DNA of 32,267 nt from an uncultured Gemmiger sp. (GTDB taxonomy: Bacteria > Bacillota > Clostridia > Oscillospirales > Ruminococcaceae). The DNA lies in assembly GCA_944388105.1 (NCBI GenBank), contig CALXHN010000016.1, forward strand, positions 1-32,267, read 5' to 3'. Position 1 is the stretch's first letter. Each line of letters starts with the position of its first letter. Below are positions 1 to 7,239 of this stretch, one piece after another. Made by a program: the position numbers and the translations under genes. Under the pieces are notes generated by a model. It saw only the letters and a program-made list of their open reading frames with translations, was not told the DNA's origin and did no database searches.

Positions 1-659
1 CACGCCGCGGCTGTCCGGGGATCGGAGGAGAAGGCTCTGGTGCCAATAACCGGATTGTCCGGGTTGGTGTTCACATCCGCCACCGGGGCAAAATCCAGGG
101 TTATGCCATATCCGGTCAGGTATCTGCCGATTTCCAGCGACATGGCCCGCACAGCTTCCGGCCCCTGCTCCCCCACCGCGGCGGCACTCGGATACCGGGG
201 AAGAGAAAAAGCCGGGTTTCCGGCCAGACGGGCCACGGCGCCGCCCTCCTCATCCACACCGATGAGCATCGGAATCTCCGAGGCCTGCTGCAGTTCATCA
301 ACCAGGGTTTTCAGCTGTGACTCGCCGGTGATGTTTTTGCCGAAAAGGACCACACCACCCACCGGATATTCCGCCAGAAAGGCTGCCATGGAGTCGGAGA
401 CTTCGATCACGCCGTCGGCATCCGCGTCGTCGATCTCCTCCTGGGAGAGGGATTCTTCCAGCGCATCCGGCCGAACCAGAAACAGCTGCCCGACCTTGTC
501 CCGCAGGGTCATGCCGGACAGCGGGCCGTCCGGCTGCGCCGTCTGGGCCGGCAGCGGGGATGGCGTGGACACCGGTGCGGAAGACGGTGCGGTGCAGCCG
601 GCCAGCAGGCAGACCGTCAGCCCCAGCGCCGCCGCACGGCGTACAAACGAAACCGCCAT
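1..659 (-). CDS. Glycoside hydrolase family 3 lipoprotein, beta-N-acetylhexosaminidase-like (3' end outside window)
   Basis: The start is ATG at 659, after a GGAGGGAGGAG ribosome site. The first 23 residues form a lipoprotein signal peptide ending in the lipobox LLAGC, so the mature enzyme should be anchored to the outer face of the membrane. A Ser/Pro/Thr-rich linker follows, then the GH3 N-terminal barrel: LRDKVGQLF near residue 50, PVGGVVLFGKNI, a GVDEEGG motif, LDFAPVADVNTNPDNPVIG and TRAFSSDP. These match the NagZ-type branch of GH3, which removes N-acetylglucosamine from muropeptides or other glycans. About 219 codons are visible. The KHFPG catalytic-loop region lies beyond position 1, so activity cannot be judged. 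The insert DDADADGVIEVSDSM between LVRPDAL and the next strand is longer than usual for the family. A divergent GH3 beta-glucosidase is less likely given these motifs. Confidence 0.88.
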   Translation of the reverse strand, partial: MAVSFVRRAAALGLTVCLLAGCTAPSSAPVSTPSPLPAQTAQPDGPLSGMTLRDKVGQLFLVRPDALEESLSQEEIDDADADGVIEVSDSMAAFLAEYPVGGVVLFGKNITGESQLKTLVDELQQASEIPMLIGVDEEGGAVARLAGNPAFSLPRYPSAAAVGEQGPEAVRAMSLEIGRYLTGYGITLDFAPVADVNTNPDNPVIGTRAFSSDPRTAAA

Positions 660-702
660 CCGCTTCTCCTCCCTCCCCGGGCACAGACTGAAATCTGCCT
701 GT

Positions 703-711
703 ATTATACCA
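703..711 (-). promoter_or_regulatory. Extended -10 promoter of the GH3 lipoprotein gene
   Basis: Read on the minus strand this is TGGTATAAT, a perfect -10 with an upstream TG. The hexamer 17 bases further upstream (TTTTCT, 726-731) is a poor -35, which is common for extended -10 promoters. It lies 44 bases ahead of the start codon. Confidence 0.6.
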
Positions 712-747
712 CGGGTATCCGCAAAAGAAAATGCCGGACCACGCAAA

Positions 748-777
748 ACGGCACAGCCCCTTACGGGGCCGTGCCGT
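748..777 (-). terminator. Rho-independent terminator of the Crp/Fnr-type gene
   Basis: A 7-bp stem (748-754 with 771-777), one mismatch, then 5 more pairs close a 4-base loop. On the minus strand it is followed by GTTTTGCG, a short T run. It lies 17 bases after the stop codon at 795. Confidence 0.7.
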
Positions 778-794
778 CAAAGCCAAAATCATGG

Positions 795-1391
795 TCAGGA
801 ATTCTGCCACCCGGCATAGCGGGATTTGCGCAAAGCACTTTTCATCCGGCTGAGCGTTTCCGGCGTCATGCTCAGGAAACTGGCAATGTGACGGTTGTTC
901 ACATCAAAGATCAGGCCGGGATACTCTTCCAGAAACCACTGGAACCGCTGCTTGGCAGGCAAATTGCACATGACATGGCGGGTATGATTGTGCAGACGCA
1001 TGGCATCGGTCAAAAAGCGCGCATATAGCTCCGTCAGTTCCGGATAGGTATGCACCAGCTTCATCGTTTCCTGCAAAGGCAGTACCACAAACTCACAGTC
1101 GGTGAGGGCCACCAGGTTTTCCGGAGAAGGCTCGTCAAAAGAGCAGGGCGGCATGGTGGGCGTTCCGCACTTGAAGCAGAAACAATCCGTATGGTCCGCC
1201 CCATCCATGTCCACAAAATACCCCCGCGCTACCCCGCTGAGCAAAAGAAACACCTGCGTCTGGATCTCCCCCGCCCGCAGAAATACCGTTCCGCGCGGCA
1301 TACGGCGCACTTGGGCCAGCTGGCACAGGGACTCCACCAATTTCGGTTCCGTCAGACCATACTGCCGGGTAAACAATTCCATTGCATCCAT
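795..1391 (-). CDS. Crp/Fnr-family transcriptional regulator
   Basis: 198 residues. ATG at 1391 is chosen because GGGAG lies 7 bases upstream; the frame stays open to 1445 but has no better site. The N-terminal cNMP-type beta-barrel runs from about residue 15 to 120 (GTVFLRAGEIQTQVFLLLSG, then a long variable segment and FVVLPLQET). A dimerisation helix and a short C-terminal helix-turn-helix follow (RHIASFLSMTPETLSRM). The protein is shorter than E. coli Crp at the C-terminus, as in many Clostridia members that sense small molecules or redox state. Cysteines occur as CFCFKC, PPC and MCNL, but no N-terminal Fnr-type Fe-S cluster motif is visible, so the ligand is unknown. It is transcribed away from the histidine kinase at 1709, and the two promoters lie 59 bases apart. 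Confidence 0.88.
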   Translation of the reverse strand: MDAMELFTRQYGLTEPKLVESLCQLAQVRRMPRGTVFLRAGEIQTQVFLLLSGVARGYFVDMDGADHTDCFCFKCGTPTMPPCSFDEPSPENLVALTDCEFVVLPLQETMKLVHTYPELTELYARFLTDAMRLHNHTRHVMCNLPAKQRFQWFLEEYPGLIFDVNNRHIASFLSMTPETLSRMKSALRKSRYAGWQNS

Positions 1392-1506
1392 AGTATACTC
1401 CCAAACATTCTTCCCCCCGCCGCATGACCGGGATATACCGCACACCCGTCATATGGCGCCCTTCGTTTCCGCCAGGATCCCCTATAGGCAGAATTTGTTA
1501 TTTTAT

Positions 1507-1536
1507 ATCATACCCCGAACCTCCGTCCCTTGTCAA
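1507..1536 (-). promoter_or_regulatory. Promoter of the Crp/Fnr-type regulator
   Basis: TTGACA (1531-1536 on the minus strand), an 18-base spacer and TATGAT (1507-1512). This is close to the sigma-A consensus, 116 bases ahead of the start codon. Confidence 0.75.
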
Positions 1537-1594
1537 GAATCGTTCACATCCGTGGCTCATGCAAGAAAAAGAGCCGGACCGGATCCCGGACATC

Positions 1595-1623
1595 TTGTCC
1601 CGCCTGCCGGCATGCTTTATAAT
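1595..1623 (+). promoter_or_regulatory. Promoter of the hybrid histidine kinase
   Basis: TTGTCC (1595-1600), a 17-base spacer and TATAAT (1618-1623), leaving about 80 bases of leader before the ATG at 1709. The rest of the 1392-1708 intergenic region holds only this and the opposed regulator promoter. I see no clear operator palindrome. Confidence 0.8.
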
Positions 1624-1708
1624 GAAGATACAATAAGAAATTTTTAACAATGTACCGCCCATCCCGTACAGCGGATTCCTGGCAGACAGAAAAGAAAGGT
1701 TGCCTACC

Positions 1709-4300
1709 ATGAATAGAAAAAAGGCCAAACGATACAAAAGCCTCCGCCGTGTTCTGAAAGATATGCGCCTGAGTCTGCTCGCCTTTGGCGTGCTGGTATG
1801 TCTGGCGCTGTTCGGCGTACTGATAATCCGGCGTTCCCTGCTGATCAACGGGCAGGAAACCGGCGCGGCGTTGGCGCGCAGCTATGCGGAGGAAGCCCGC
1901 AGCAACCTGACCGTGTACCAGACCCTGCTGAGTTACGGCACCGCCTTCTTGCAGGACCGGCTGGACGAGGGCTATACGGCCGAAGACCTGTTTGAGCCGG
2001 CAGATATGTATTTTGAGCGGGTGACCAGTGTTCTGGGTGAAGGGGTCGTCAGCCCATTTTTGCTGGTGGGCGATGAAATGCTCACAGCCTCCGGACGCCT
2101 GCCCACCGATATCGACCCCGATTACGATGCCCGCCAGCGGGATTGGTACCGCATGGCGGTGGCCGAAGAGGGCAAGGTCGTGGTGACCGGGCTGTACACC
2201 GACATCGTCACCGAAGAGCCGGTCATTTCGGTGGTACAGTCCTTTGACAACGGGAACGTGGTGCTGGGATTTGATGTCTTTACCGAAAACTTCCATTTCC
2301 AGGCAGATCCTCTGACCCTGGCCCATGCGGATTCCTTCTTCTTGTGCGACGCCACTGGAAAGGTCCTTTATTCCCGCACCGGCCTGCCTTTGGACAGCGA
2401 GGGAATCCAGAAATATTGCAGCTGTCTTTTGGAAAAGATTTATGCCGGCGAGCTGGACGAATACTGTGATTTCATCAAAGACCTGGACGGCGACCGCCGG
2501 GGTGTTTACTACACCCGGATGGAAAACGGCTGGTATTCCATCGTGACGATCCCCTACAGAAACCTTCTGGGCAATCTGCGTCCCTTTGGCAGCGTGCTGG
2601 CCATGATCCTGGGCGTTTCCCTGCTGGTCCTGGCAGTAACGGTCTGGCGGGAAAAGAAATACCATGACCGCATTGACCGCACCGACGAAACCGTTCGGGT
2701 ACTGGGGAATTCCTACTATGCCCTGTACCGGATCGACTGTGCCCAGGGCACCTATGAGATGATCAAGAGCCCTTCCCCCGTGCAGGAGACTCTGCCCGCA
2801 ACAGGCAATTACGCCGCCTTGATGAAAATCGTGGAAGAAGTGATGGAACCGGGCGCATATGCCGAATTTTCCAAGAGCTTCTCCCTGGAAAACATTCGCC
2901 GGCTGGTCCAGGCGCATACCCAGGATTTCGGCGGAGACTTTCAGCGAAAGTTCGGTGAGGAATATCATTGGGTGAATGTCCGGATCCTGTTCGATGAAAT
3001 TCTCTCCCCCGAGGAAGTTGTGCTTTGCTTCCGGGAAATCGGTCAGGAAAAGCAGCGGCAGATGGAAGAACGGCGTATACTGGAGGATGCCTTGGAGCTG
3101 GCCCACCGGAATGAGAGCGTCAAACAGTCCTTCTTCAGCAGCATGTCCCATGATATGCGTACCCCGCTGAATGCCATCGTGGGACTGAGCGAGCTGGCTT
3201 CCAGATACGACGACGCAGACCGGCTCAAGGAATATCTGCGCAAGATCAACAGCGCCAGCCGTCAGCTGCTGAATCTGATCAACGACATCCTGGACATGTC
3301 CCGCATGGAACAGGGCAAGGTCATGCTGAACAATCACGAGTTCGACCTGCGCGCCTGTCTGGAAGAGTGCCTGGAAGCCTTCCGGTTCCAGGCTCATACC
3401 CAGAAGAAAACACTGGATGTGAAGCTGGACCTGGAACCGGCCCGCCTGCTCGGCGATCCGGCCCGCATCAACCAGATCCTGAACAATCTGCTTTCCAACG
3501 CCTTCAAGTTCACACCGGAAGGCGGCTCCATCCGTCTGCATGTGACCCAGATCGACAAGGGTGACTATGCCAAATACAAAATCGTGGTGGCCGACACCGG
3601 CATTGGCATGTCGGCGGATTTCCTGCCCCATCTGTTTGAGCCTTACAGCCGGGAAATGCGTTTTTCTGCCAAGCAGAGCATCGGTACCGGGCTGGGAATG
3701 TCCATCACCAAAAACCTGGTGAGCCAGATGAACGGTGAACTGCAGGTGGAAAGCGAACAGGGCAAGGGCACCACCTTCACCCTGGTCCTCCCCTTTGCAG
3801 TCATCGCCGACCAGAAAGCGGCGGCACCGGTCGCCGCCGCTCCGGAAGTATACCGACTGGAAGGGCGGCGCATCCTGCTTGCGGAAGACAACGAGGTGAA
3901 CATGGAAATCACCACCGAACTGCTGCAGCTCAATGGGGTGGAAGTAACGCAGGCATGGAGCGGCCGGGAAGCCGTGGCGGCCTTTGAAAAGAGCGAGCTT
4001 TTCCAGTTTGATGCCATCCTGATGGATATGCAGATGCCGGAAATGGATGGCTGCGAAGCCGCCCGACAAATCCGGGCGCTCCCCCGCCCCGACGCTCCCT
4101 TGGTCCCCATCATTGCCGTGACCGCCAACGCCTTTGCCGAAGATATTGCCGCCACTTCCGCGGCGGGCATGAATGCCCATGTATCCAAGCCCATCGATTT
4201 CGGCCACCTGTGCCGTACCTTAGGCCGACTGACCGCCGGCACCGAAACCATGGCACCGGACACCCTGGCCCAGACGGATACGCCGGACACCACTTCCTGA
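1709..4300 (+). CDS. Membrane hybrid sensor histidine kinase (Cache-like sensor, HisKA, HATPase, receiver)
   Basis: 863 residues from ATG 1709; an in-frame TTG at 1700 is too close to the AGAAAGG ribosome site. Order of parts: transmembrane helix at about 21-41; extracytoplasmic Cache-like sensor to about 290 (RQRDWYRMA at 143-150, VVVTGLYTDIVTEEPVISVV); second helix at about 294-313; PAS-like segment at about 330-445. The HisKA domain carries the phosphoacceptor His481 in SMSHDMRTPLN. The HATPase domain shows the N box (LNNLLSNAFKFT, 591-602), DTGIGMS (629-635) and GTGLGMS (659-665). A C-terminal receiver has the acidic pair 726-727, Asp773 (ILMDMQMPEMDG), Thr805 and Lys827. All catalytic residues are present, so it should autophosphorylate and pass phosphate to its own receiver. 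No output domain or Hpt domain is encoded nearby, so the final target is unknown. It shares a terminator with the convergent CDF gene. Confidence 0.93.
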   Translation: MNRKKAKRYKSLRRVLKDMRLSLLAFGVLVCLALFGVLIIRRSLLINGQETGAALARSYAEEARSNLTVYQTLLSYGTAFLQDRLDEGYTAEDLFEPADMYFERVTSVLGEGVVSPFLLVGDEMLTASGRLPTDIDPDYDARQRDWYRMAVAEEGKVVVTGLYTDIVTEEPVISVVQSFDNGNVVLGFDVFTENFHFQADPLTLAHADSFFLCDATGKVLYSRTGLPLDSEGIQKYCSCLLEKIYAGELDEYCDFIKDLDGDRRGVYYTRMENGWYSIVTIPYRNLLGNLRPFGSVLAMILGVSLLVLAVTVWREKKYHDRIDRTDETVRVLGNSYYALYRIDCAQGTYEMIKSPSPVQETLPATGNYAALMKIVEEVMEPGAYAEFSKSFSLENIRRLVQAHTQDFGGDFQRKFGEEYHWVNVRILFDEILSPEEVVLCFREIGQEKQRQMEERRILEDALELAHRNESVKQSFFSSMSHDMRTPLNAIVGLSELASRYDDADRLKEYLRKINSASRQLLNLINDILDMSRMEQGKVMLNNHEFDLRACLEECLEAFRFQAHTQKKTLDVKLDLEPARLLGDPARINQILNNLLSNAFKFTPEGGSIRLHVTQIDKGDYAKYKIVVADTGIGMSADFLPHLFEPYSREMRFSAKQSIGTGLGMSITKNLVSQMNGELQVESEQGKGTTFTLVLPFAVIADQKAAAPVAAAPEVYRLEGRRILLAEDNEVNMEITTELLQLNGVEVTQAWSGREAVAAFEKSELFQFDAILMDMQMPEMDGCEAARQIRALPRPDAPLVPIIAVTANAFAEDIAATSAAGMNAHVSKPIDFGHLCRTLGRLTAGTETMAPDTLAQTDTPDTTS

Positions 4301-4310
4301 AAAAGCAAAA

Positions 4311-4349
4311 AGCCCGCGGGAGAGCTCAGCCTCTTCCGCGGGCTTTTTT
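4311..4349. terminator. Bidirectional terminator between the kinase and CDF genes
   Basis: A 14-bp stem (4311-4324 with 4331-4344, one G-T pair) closes a 6-base loop. It is followed by six T on plus and preceded by A-rich sequence that gives a T run on minus, so it serves both convergent genes. Confidence 0.93.
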
Positions 4350-4358
4350 ACAGGGAAA

Positions 4359-5297
4359 TCACTGGCTTTCCGCCGACTGCACGACAGAACCGGGTGCCGG
4401 ATTCAGGTGGATCATCACATGCTTGATATCGGGGAAATGACTTTCCATCTCGGTGTGTACGCGTTCGGCCACTGCATGGGCGTCCTGAAGGGTCTTTTGG
4501 CCGTCCACCTCGATCTCCAGGTCCACATAGACCTTGTTGCCGAACATGCGGGAGTGGAGCGTATCCACACAGACCACATCCTGCTGTTCACTGACGAACC
4601 GGCTGAGTTCCTGCTCATACTGCTCTCCGCAGGACGTATCCAGCATCTTGACCACCGCATCTTTGATGATGTCGTAAGCGACCTTGACGATGAACAGGCA
4701 GATGACCACGCTGGCCACCGAGTCCAGTACCGGGAAACCCAGCATGGCACCGCCGATACCGATCAGAGAGCCAATGGAGGAGAAGGCATCGGACCGATGA
4801 TGCCATGCATCCGCCATGAAAGCCGCCGAGTTGATCTGCTTGGCATAGTACCGGGTATACCAGTACATGGCCTCCTTTGTCACAATGGAAACCACGGCGG
4901 CAATGAGCGCGATCAGCCCCGGCACGGCCAGCTTCTCATACCCGCCGGAAAAGATGTTTTCCAGGCCGACGCGGCCCACACCCAGCCCGGTGGCCATGAG
5001 CACCACGCCCAGGATCAGAGAAGCCACGCATTCCAGGCGTTCGTGGCCGTAGGGATGGGCGGCATCCGCTGCGCGGCGGGATACCTTGACGCCGATCCAG
5101 GCAATGAGGGTGGTCAGCACATCCGAAAACGAGTGAATGGCGTCGGAGATCATGGCGCCGGAATGTCCCCAGATACCGGCCAGCAGTTTGAAGCCGGAAA
5201 GGATGGCATTGCCGACAACACTGACCAGGGACAGACGCCGGATCACGGCGTCCTCATCCAGATGACGGGCGGTTGCGTGGGTTGAACGGGTTGACAT
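4359..5297 (-). CDS. Cation diffusion facilitator (CDF) family divalent metal exporter
   Basis: 312 residues, with GGAGGTTTC ahead of ATG 5297. CDF proteins are dimeric proton-coupled exporters of divalent metals. Visible here are the TM2 metal site (D52, H55 and D59 in SDAIHSFSDV), the HPYGHER loop (81-87), the TM5 site (D163, H166 and D170 in ADAWHHRSDAF), about six membrane helices to residue 215, and a cytoplasmic ferredoxin-like domain at about 225-300 ending in IKHVMIHLNP. The spacing of the histidines and aspartates resembles the MamB/FieF branch. The gene is preceded by a NiCo riboswitch, so the likely physiological cargo is nickel and/or cobalt, and it should be induced when those ions accumulate. 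Motifs alone could not distinguish Zn, Fe or Mn transport; the riboswitch decides the call. Confidence 0.93.
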   Translation of the reverse strand: MSTRSTHATARHLDEDAVIRRLSLVSVVGNAILSGFKLLAGIWGHSGAMISDAIHSFSDVLTTLIAWIGVKVSRRAADAAHPYGHERLECVASLILGVVLMATGLGVGRVGLENIFSGGYEKLAVPGLIALIAAVVSIVTKEAMYWYTRYYAKQINSAAFMADAWHHRSDAFSSIGSLIGIGGAMLGFPVLDSVASVVICLFIVKVAYDIIKDAVVKMLDTSCGEQYEQELSRFVSEQQDVVCVDTLHSRMFGNKVYVDLEIEVDGQKTLQDAHAVAERVHTEMESHFPDIKHVMIHLNPAPGSVVQSAESQ

Positions 5298-5384
5298 AAA
5301 AGAAACCTCCTGTTGGGCCGCTGTGCGGCCGTACTGTATTCTCTTATGTGCACCTCATTGAGATACGGTTCCACCAGGGTATAG

Positions 5385-5425
5385 AAAAAGGCACCTGTGG
5401 AACATACAACTGTCCCACAGATGCC
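5385..5425 (-). terminator. Terminator expression platform of the NiCo riboswitch
   Basis: On the minus strand, GGCATCTGTGG (5425-5415) pairs with CCACAGGTGCC (5400-5390), 10 of 11 positions, around a 14-base loop, followed by five T. Its 5' arm is the same sequence that forms the 3' side of the last aptamer helix and the GGGACAG element. Aptamer and terminator therefore exclude each other, which predicts that bound metal switches the CDF gene on. Confidence 0.88.
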
Positions 5426-5495
5426 GTCGTTCACATCTGCTGCCGCAAAGGCGGCCCGACCCCATGCCCGGAATGGGCATCGCCTGCTCAGTTTG
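5409..5495 (-). promoter_or_regulatory. NiCo riboswitch aptamer (nickel/cobalt sensing)
   Basis: Read 5' to 3' on the minus strand it contains, in order, ACTGAGCAGGC (5492-5482), a hairpin ATGCCC/GGGCAT, the junction element TCGGGC, a hairpin CCGC/GCGG ending GCGGCAGCAGATG, and CATCTGTGGGACAGT (5423-5409). These blocks, their order and their spacing match the NiCo class as I remember its crystallised member (ACUGAGCAGGC, GCAGCCGGGC, GCGGCAACAGAUG, CAUCUGUGGGACAGU). The terminal ACTG and CAGT form P1. The class binds Ni(II) or Co(II) cooperatively in a four-way junction and usually precedes CDF transporters, as here. The aptamer ends about 110 bases ahead of the CDF start codon. Confidence 0.94.
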
Positions 5496-5543
5496 TACTG
5501 TTGATCTCGCACCCTTTTTGCAAGGATGTAATGCAGTGCAAAG

Positions 5544-5573
5544 AGTATAAGTCATAGTATCATATTTTATGAT
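5544..5573 (-). promoter_or_regulatory. Promoter region of the riboswitch/CDF transcript, with an inverted repeat
   Basis: TATACT (5544-5549 on minus) is the best -10 ahead of the aptamer; no good -35 is seen 16-18 bases upstream. The perfect inverted repeat ATCATA-TTT-TATGAT (5559-5573) lies where the -35 should be and could be a regulator site, or simply overlapping AT-rich promoter sequence. Confidence 0.4.
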
Positions 5574-5600
5574 CCAACGCAAGAGAAAAATACCCTTGCC

Positions 5601-5629
5601 TTGAAAAAAAAGTGCCATTGTAGTAAGAT
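5601..5629 (+). promoter_or_regulatory. Promoter of the DUF6056-like membrane protein gene
   Basis: TTGAAA (5601-5606), a 17-base spacer and TAAGAT (5624-5629), on the opposite strand to the riboswitch promoter. A leader of about 85 bases follows, with a GC-rich stretch and then AGGAGG. Confidence 0.65.
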
Positions 5630-5722
5630 ACACCTGAACGGCAGCTGCGATTCCGGACGGAGGTGCGGAGCTGCGCAGCCGCCATTTCCCTTTCAAAATT
5701 CACTTTCAGGAGGATGCCGCCT

Positions 5723-7156
5723 ATGCACGACAAGGCCTCTGCGCTGCGAAAGAAATGTTTTACCGCCGCCGCTGCGGTGGTTTTTCTATGGATGTTCTTG
5801 CTGAACTGTCTGACCCCTTACATTGCAGATGATTTCACCTTTGCCTATGCCTTTGACACGGGACTGCGGCTGCACAGTCTGCCCCAGCTCTTGAAAAGTC
5901 TGGCCTACCATTATTATGAATGGAGCGGCCGGGTGGTGGTGAAATTCTTTGCCCAGGGGTTCACCATGTTCCCCAAGGTCCTGTTCAACCTATGCAATGC
6001 TGCCGCCTATCTGGCACTGGCTCTGGTCATCTACCGGCTGGCCAGAGGGCGCCGCACCGGGCGGTATGATCTGGTTGTCTTTGCGCTGATCCTGGCATCT
6101 CTGTGGGAAATCAGTCCGGCATTCGGACAGACCAACCTGTGGATGTGCGGTGCCTGCAATTACCTGTGGGCCAGTCTGGGATGTCTGGCCTTTCTGCTGC
6201 CATGGCGCTATTACCTGCAGAAACCGTTTGCAGGCAGTTGGCGGCTGACCGCAGGCATGGCCCTGGCCGGACTGCTGGCCGGCTGGCTGAGTGAAAATAC
6301 CAGCGCCGGCATGCTGGTCTGCCTTGTCCTCTGCCTGCTGGCTCTGCTGATCCGACACCACAGAATCCCCTCCTGGATGTGGTCCGGCTTCGCCGGTTCG
6401 GTAGCCGGGTTTGTGATTCTGATCGCAGCCCGGGGCAATTACAATCGGGCTTCGGTTTACGGGGATTATGAATCCTTCCTGACGCGGTATGCGGTACGCT
6501 TTTTCAACTGTCTGAACATGCTGAAAGAGTATGCCCTGCCCCTGCTGTTCGCCTTCGTGATCCTGTTCGTGCTGCTGGTCTTCCAATGCAGCACGGACAA
6601 AACCGGATACGGCCCCATAGTCTGGCCGGTGATTCTGCTGCTGGGCGGTCTGGCCTCCAATTTTGCCATGATCCTGAGCCCCGATTACTACGAGCGCTCC
6701 ACCCATGGCCCCTTTACCCTGCTCACCGCTGCCTGTGCGGCCTGCGCGGTACAGCTCAGCGGCCGGACGCTGCGCAAAGCGCTGACCTGTGCCGCCGCCT
6801 GCGCAGGCCTTGTGTGCACCTTCCATGCGGCGGAGGCCGGATATGACATTGCCAGCTACTATGTGATGTACCAAACACGGGACGGCCTGCTGCGCACCGA
6901 GGCCGCCGAACTGGGTGAGCAGGCGCCTCAGGCCGAACTGGTCAGCTACGCCATCGAACCGTACACACACTGGTGTGCCGCCTACGGACTGCCGGATATC
7001 CGGGAGGACAGCGGCGATTCCATCGGCCTGTGCCGTGCCCGCTGGTACGGGGTCGGCGGCATCACCGCCACCGAGGCCCGCACCTATCCGTTCCCCGGGC
7101 ACATGAACGATGCATACGCTGCCGGTCAGGCCCAGGCGGAAGACAGCGCTTCTTGA
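5723..7156 (+). CDS. Polytopic membrane protein, DUF6056-like
   Basis: 477 residues. ATG 5723 lies 9 bases after AGGAGG (5708-5713); an in-frame ATG at 5714 touches that site and one at 5663 has none. About ten hydrophobic helices are visible between residues 12 and 385, then a soluble C-terminal tail of about 90 residues. Conserved-looking elements are YIADDFTFAYAFD just after the first helix, the short loop EWSGRVVVKF, and NLWMCGACNYLWASL. The DDF after helix 1, the SGR loop and the NYLW motif are typical of the DUF6056 group, which resembles GT-C fold membrane glycosyltransferases (acidic residues in the first outer loop). Sugar transfer to a cell-surface polymer from a polyprenyl donor is therefore an inference only. 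It stands alone, with its own promoter and terminator and no glycan genes beside it. Confidence 0.72.
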   Translation: MHDKASALRKKCFTAAAAVVFLWMFLLNCLTPYIADDFTFAYAFDTGLRLHSLPQLLKSLAYHYYEWSGRVVVKFFAQGFTMFPKVLFNLCNAAAYLALALVIYRLARGRRTGRYDLVVFALILASLWEISPAFGQTNLWMCGACNYLWASLGCLAFLLPWRYYLQKPFAGSWRLTAGMALAGLLAGWLSENTSAGMLVCLVLCLLALLIRHHRIPSWMWSGFAGSVAGFVILIAARGNYNRASVYGDYESFLTRYAVRFFNCLNMLKEYALPLLFAFVILFVLLVFQCSTDKTGYGPIVWPVILLLGGLASNFAMILSPDYYERSTHGPFTLLTAACAACAVQLSGRTLRKALTCAAACAGLVCTFHAAEAGYDIASYYVMYQTRDGLLRTEAAELGEQAPQAELVSYAIEPYTHWCAAYGLPDIREDSGDSIGLCRARWYGVGGITATEARTYPFPGHMNDAYAAGQAQAEDSAS

Positions 7157-7160
7157 AAAC

Positions 7161-7201
7161 AAAACACCGGAACCTGCCACAGTCGGCGGTTCCGGTGTTT
7201 T
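7161..7201. terminator. Bidirectional terminator
   Basis: A perfect 14-bp stem (7161-7174 with 7188-7201) with a 13-base loop. A-rich and T-rich flanks allow use in both directions, by the gene ending at 7156 and the convergent gene ending at 7240. Confidence 0.9.
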
Positions 7202-7239
7202 ATTATGTTCGGTTTTGAAGCCGGCTTCCGGCCCGGTTG

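Noticed and set aside
1544..4207. Long open frame on minus opposite the hybrid kinase
   Set aside because: Same antisense effect. The kinase frame has complete catalytic motifs, and the antisense product has no recognisable domain.
893..5434. GTTCACATC seen three times (about 896, 1542 and 5429)
   Set aside because: The copies lie inside a coding region, an intergenic region and a riboswitch aptamer, so a shared regulatory role is not credible.
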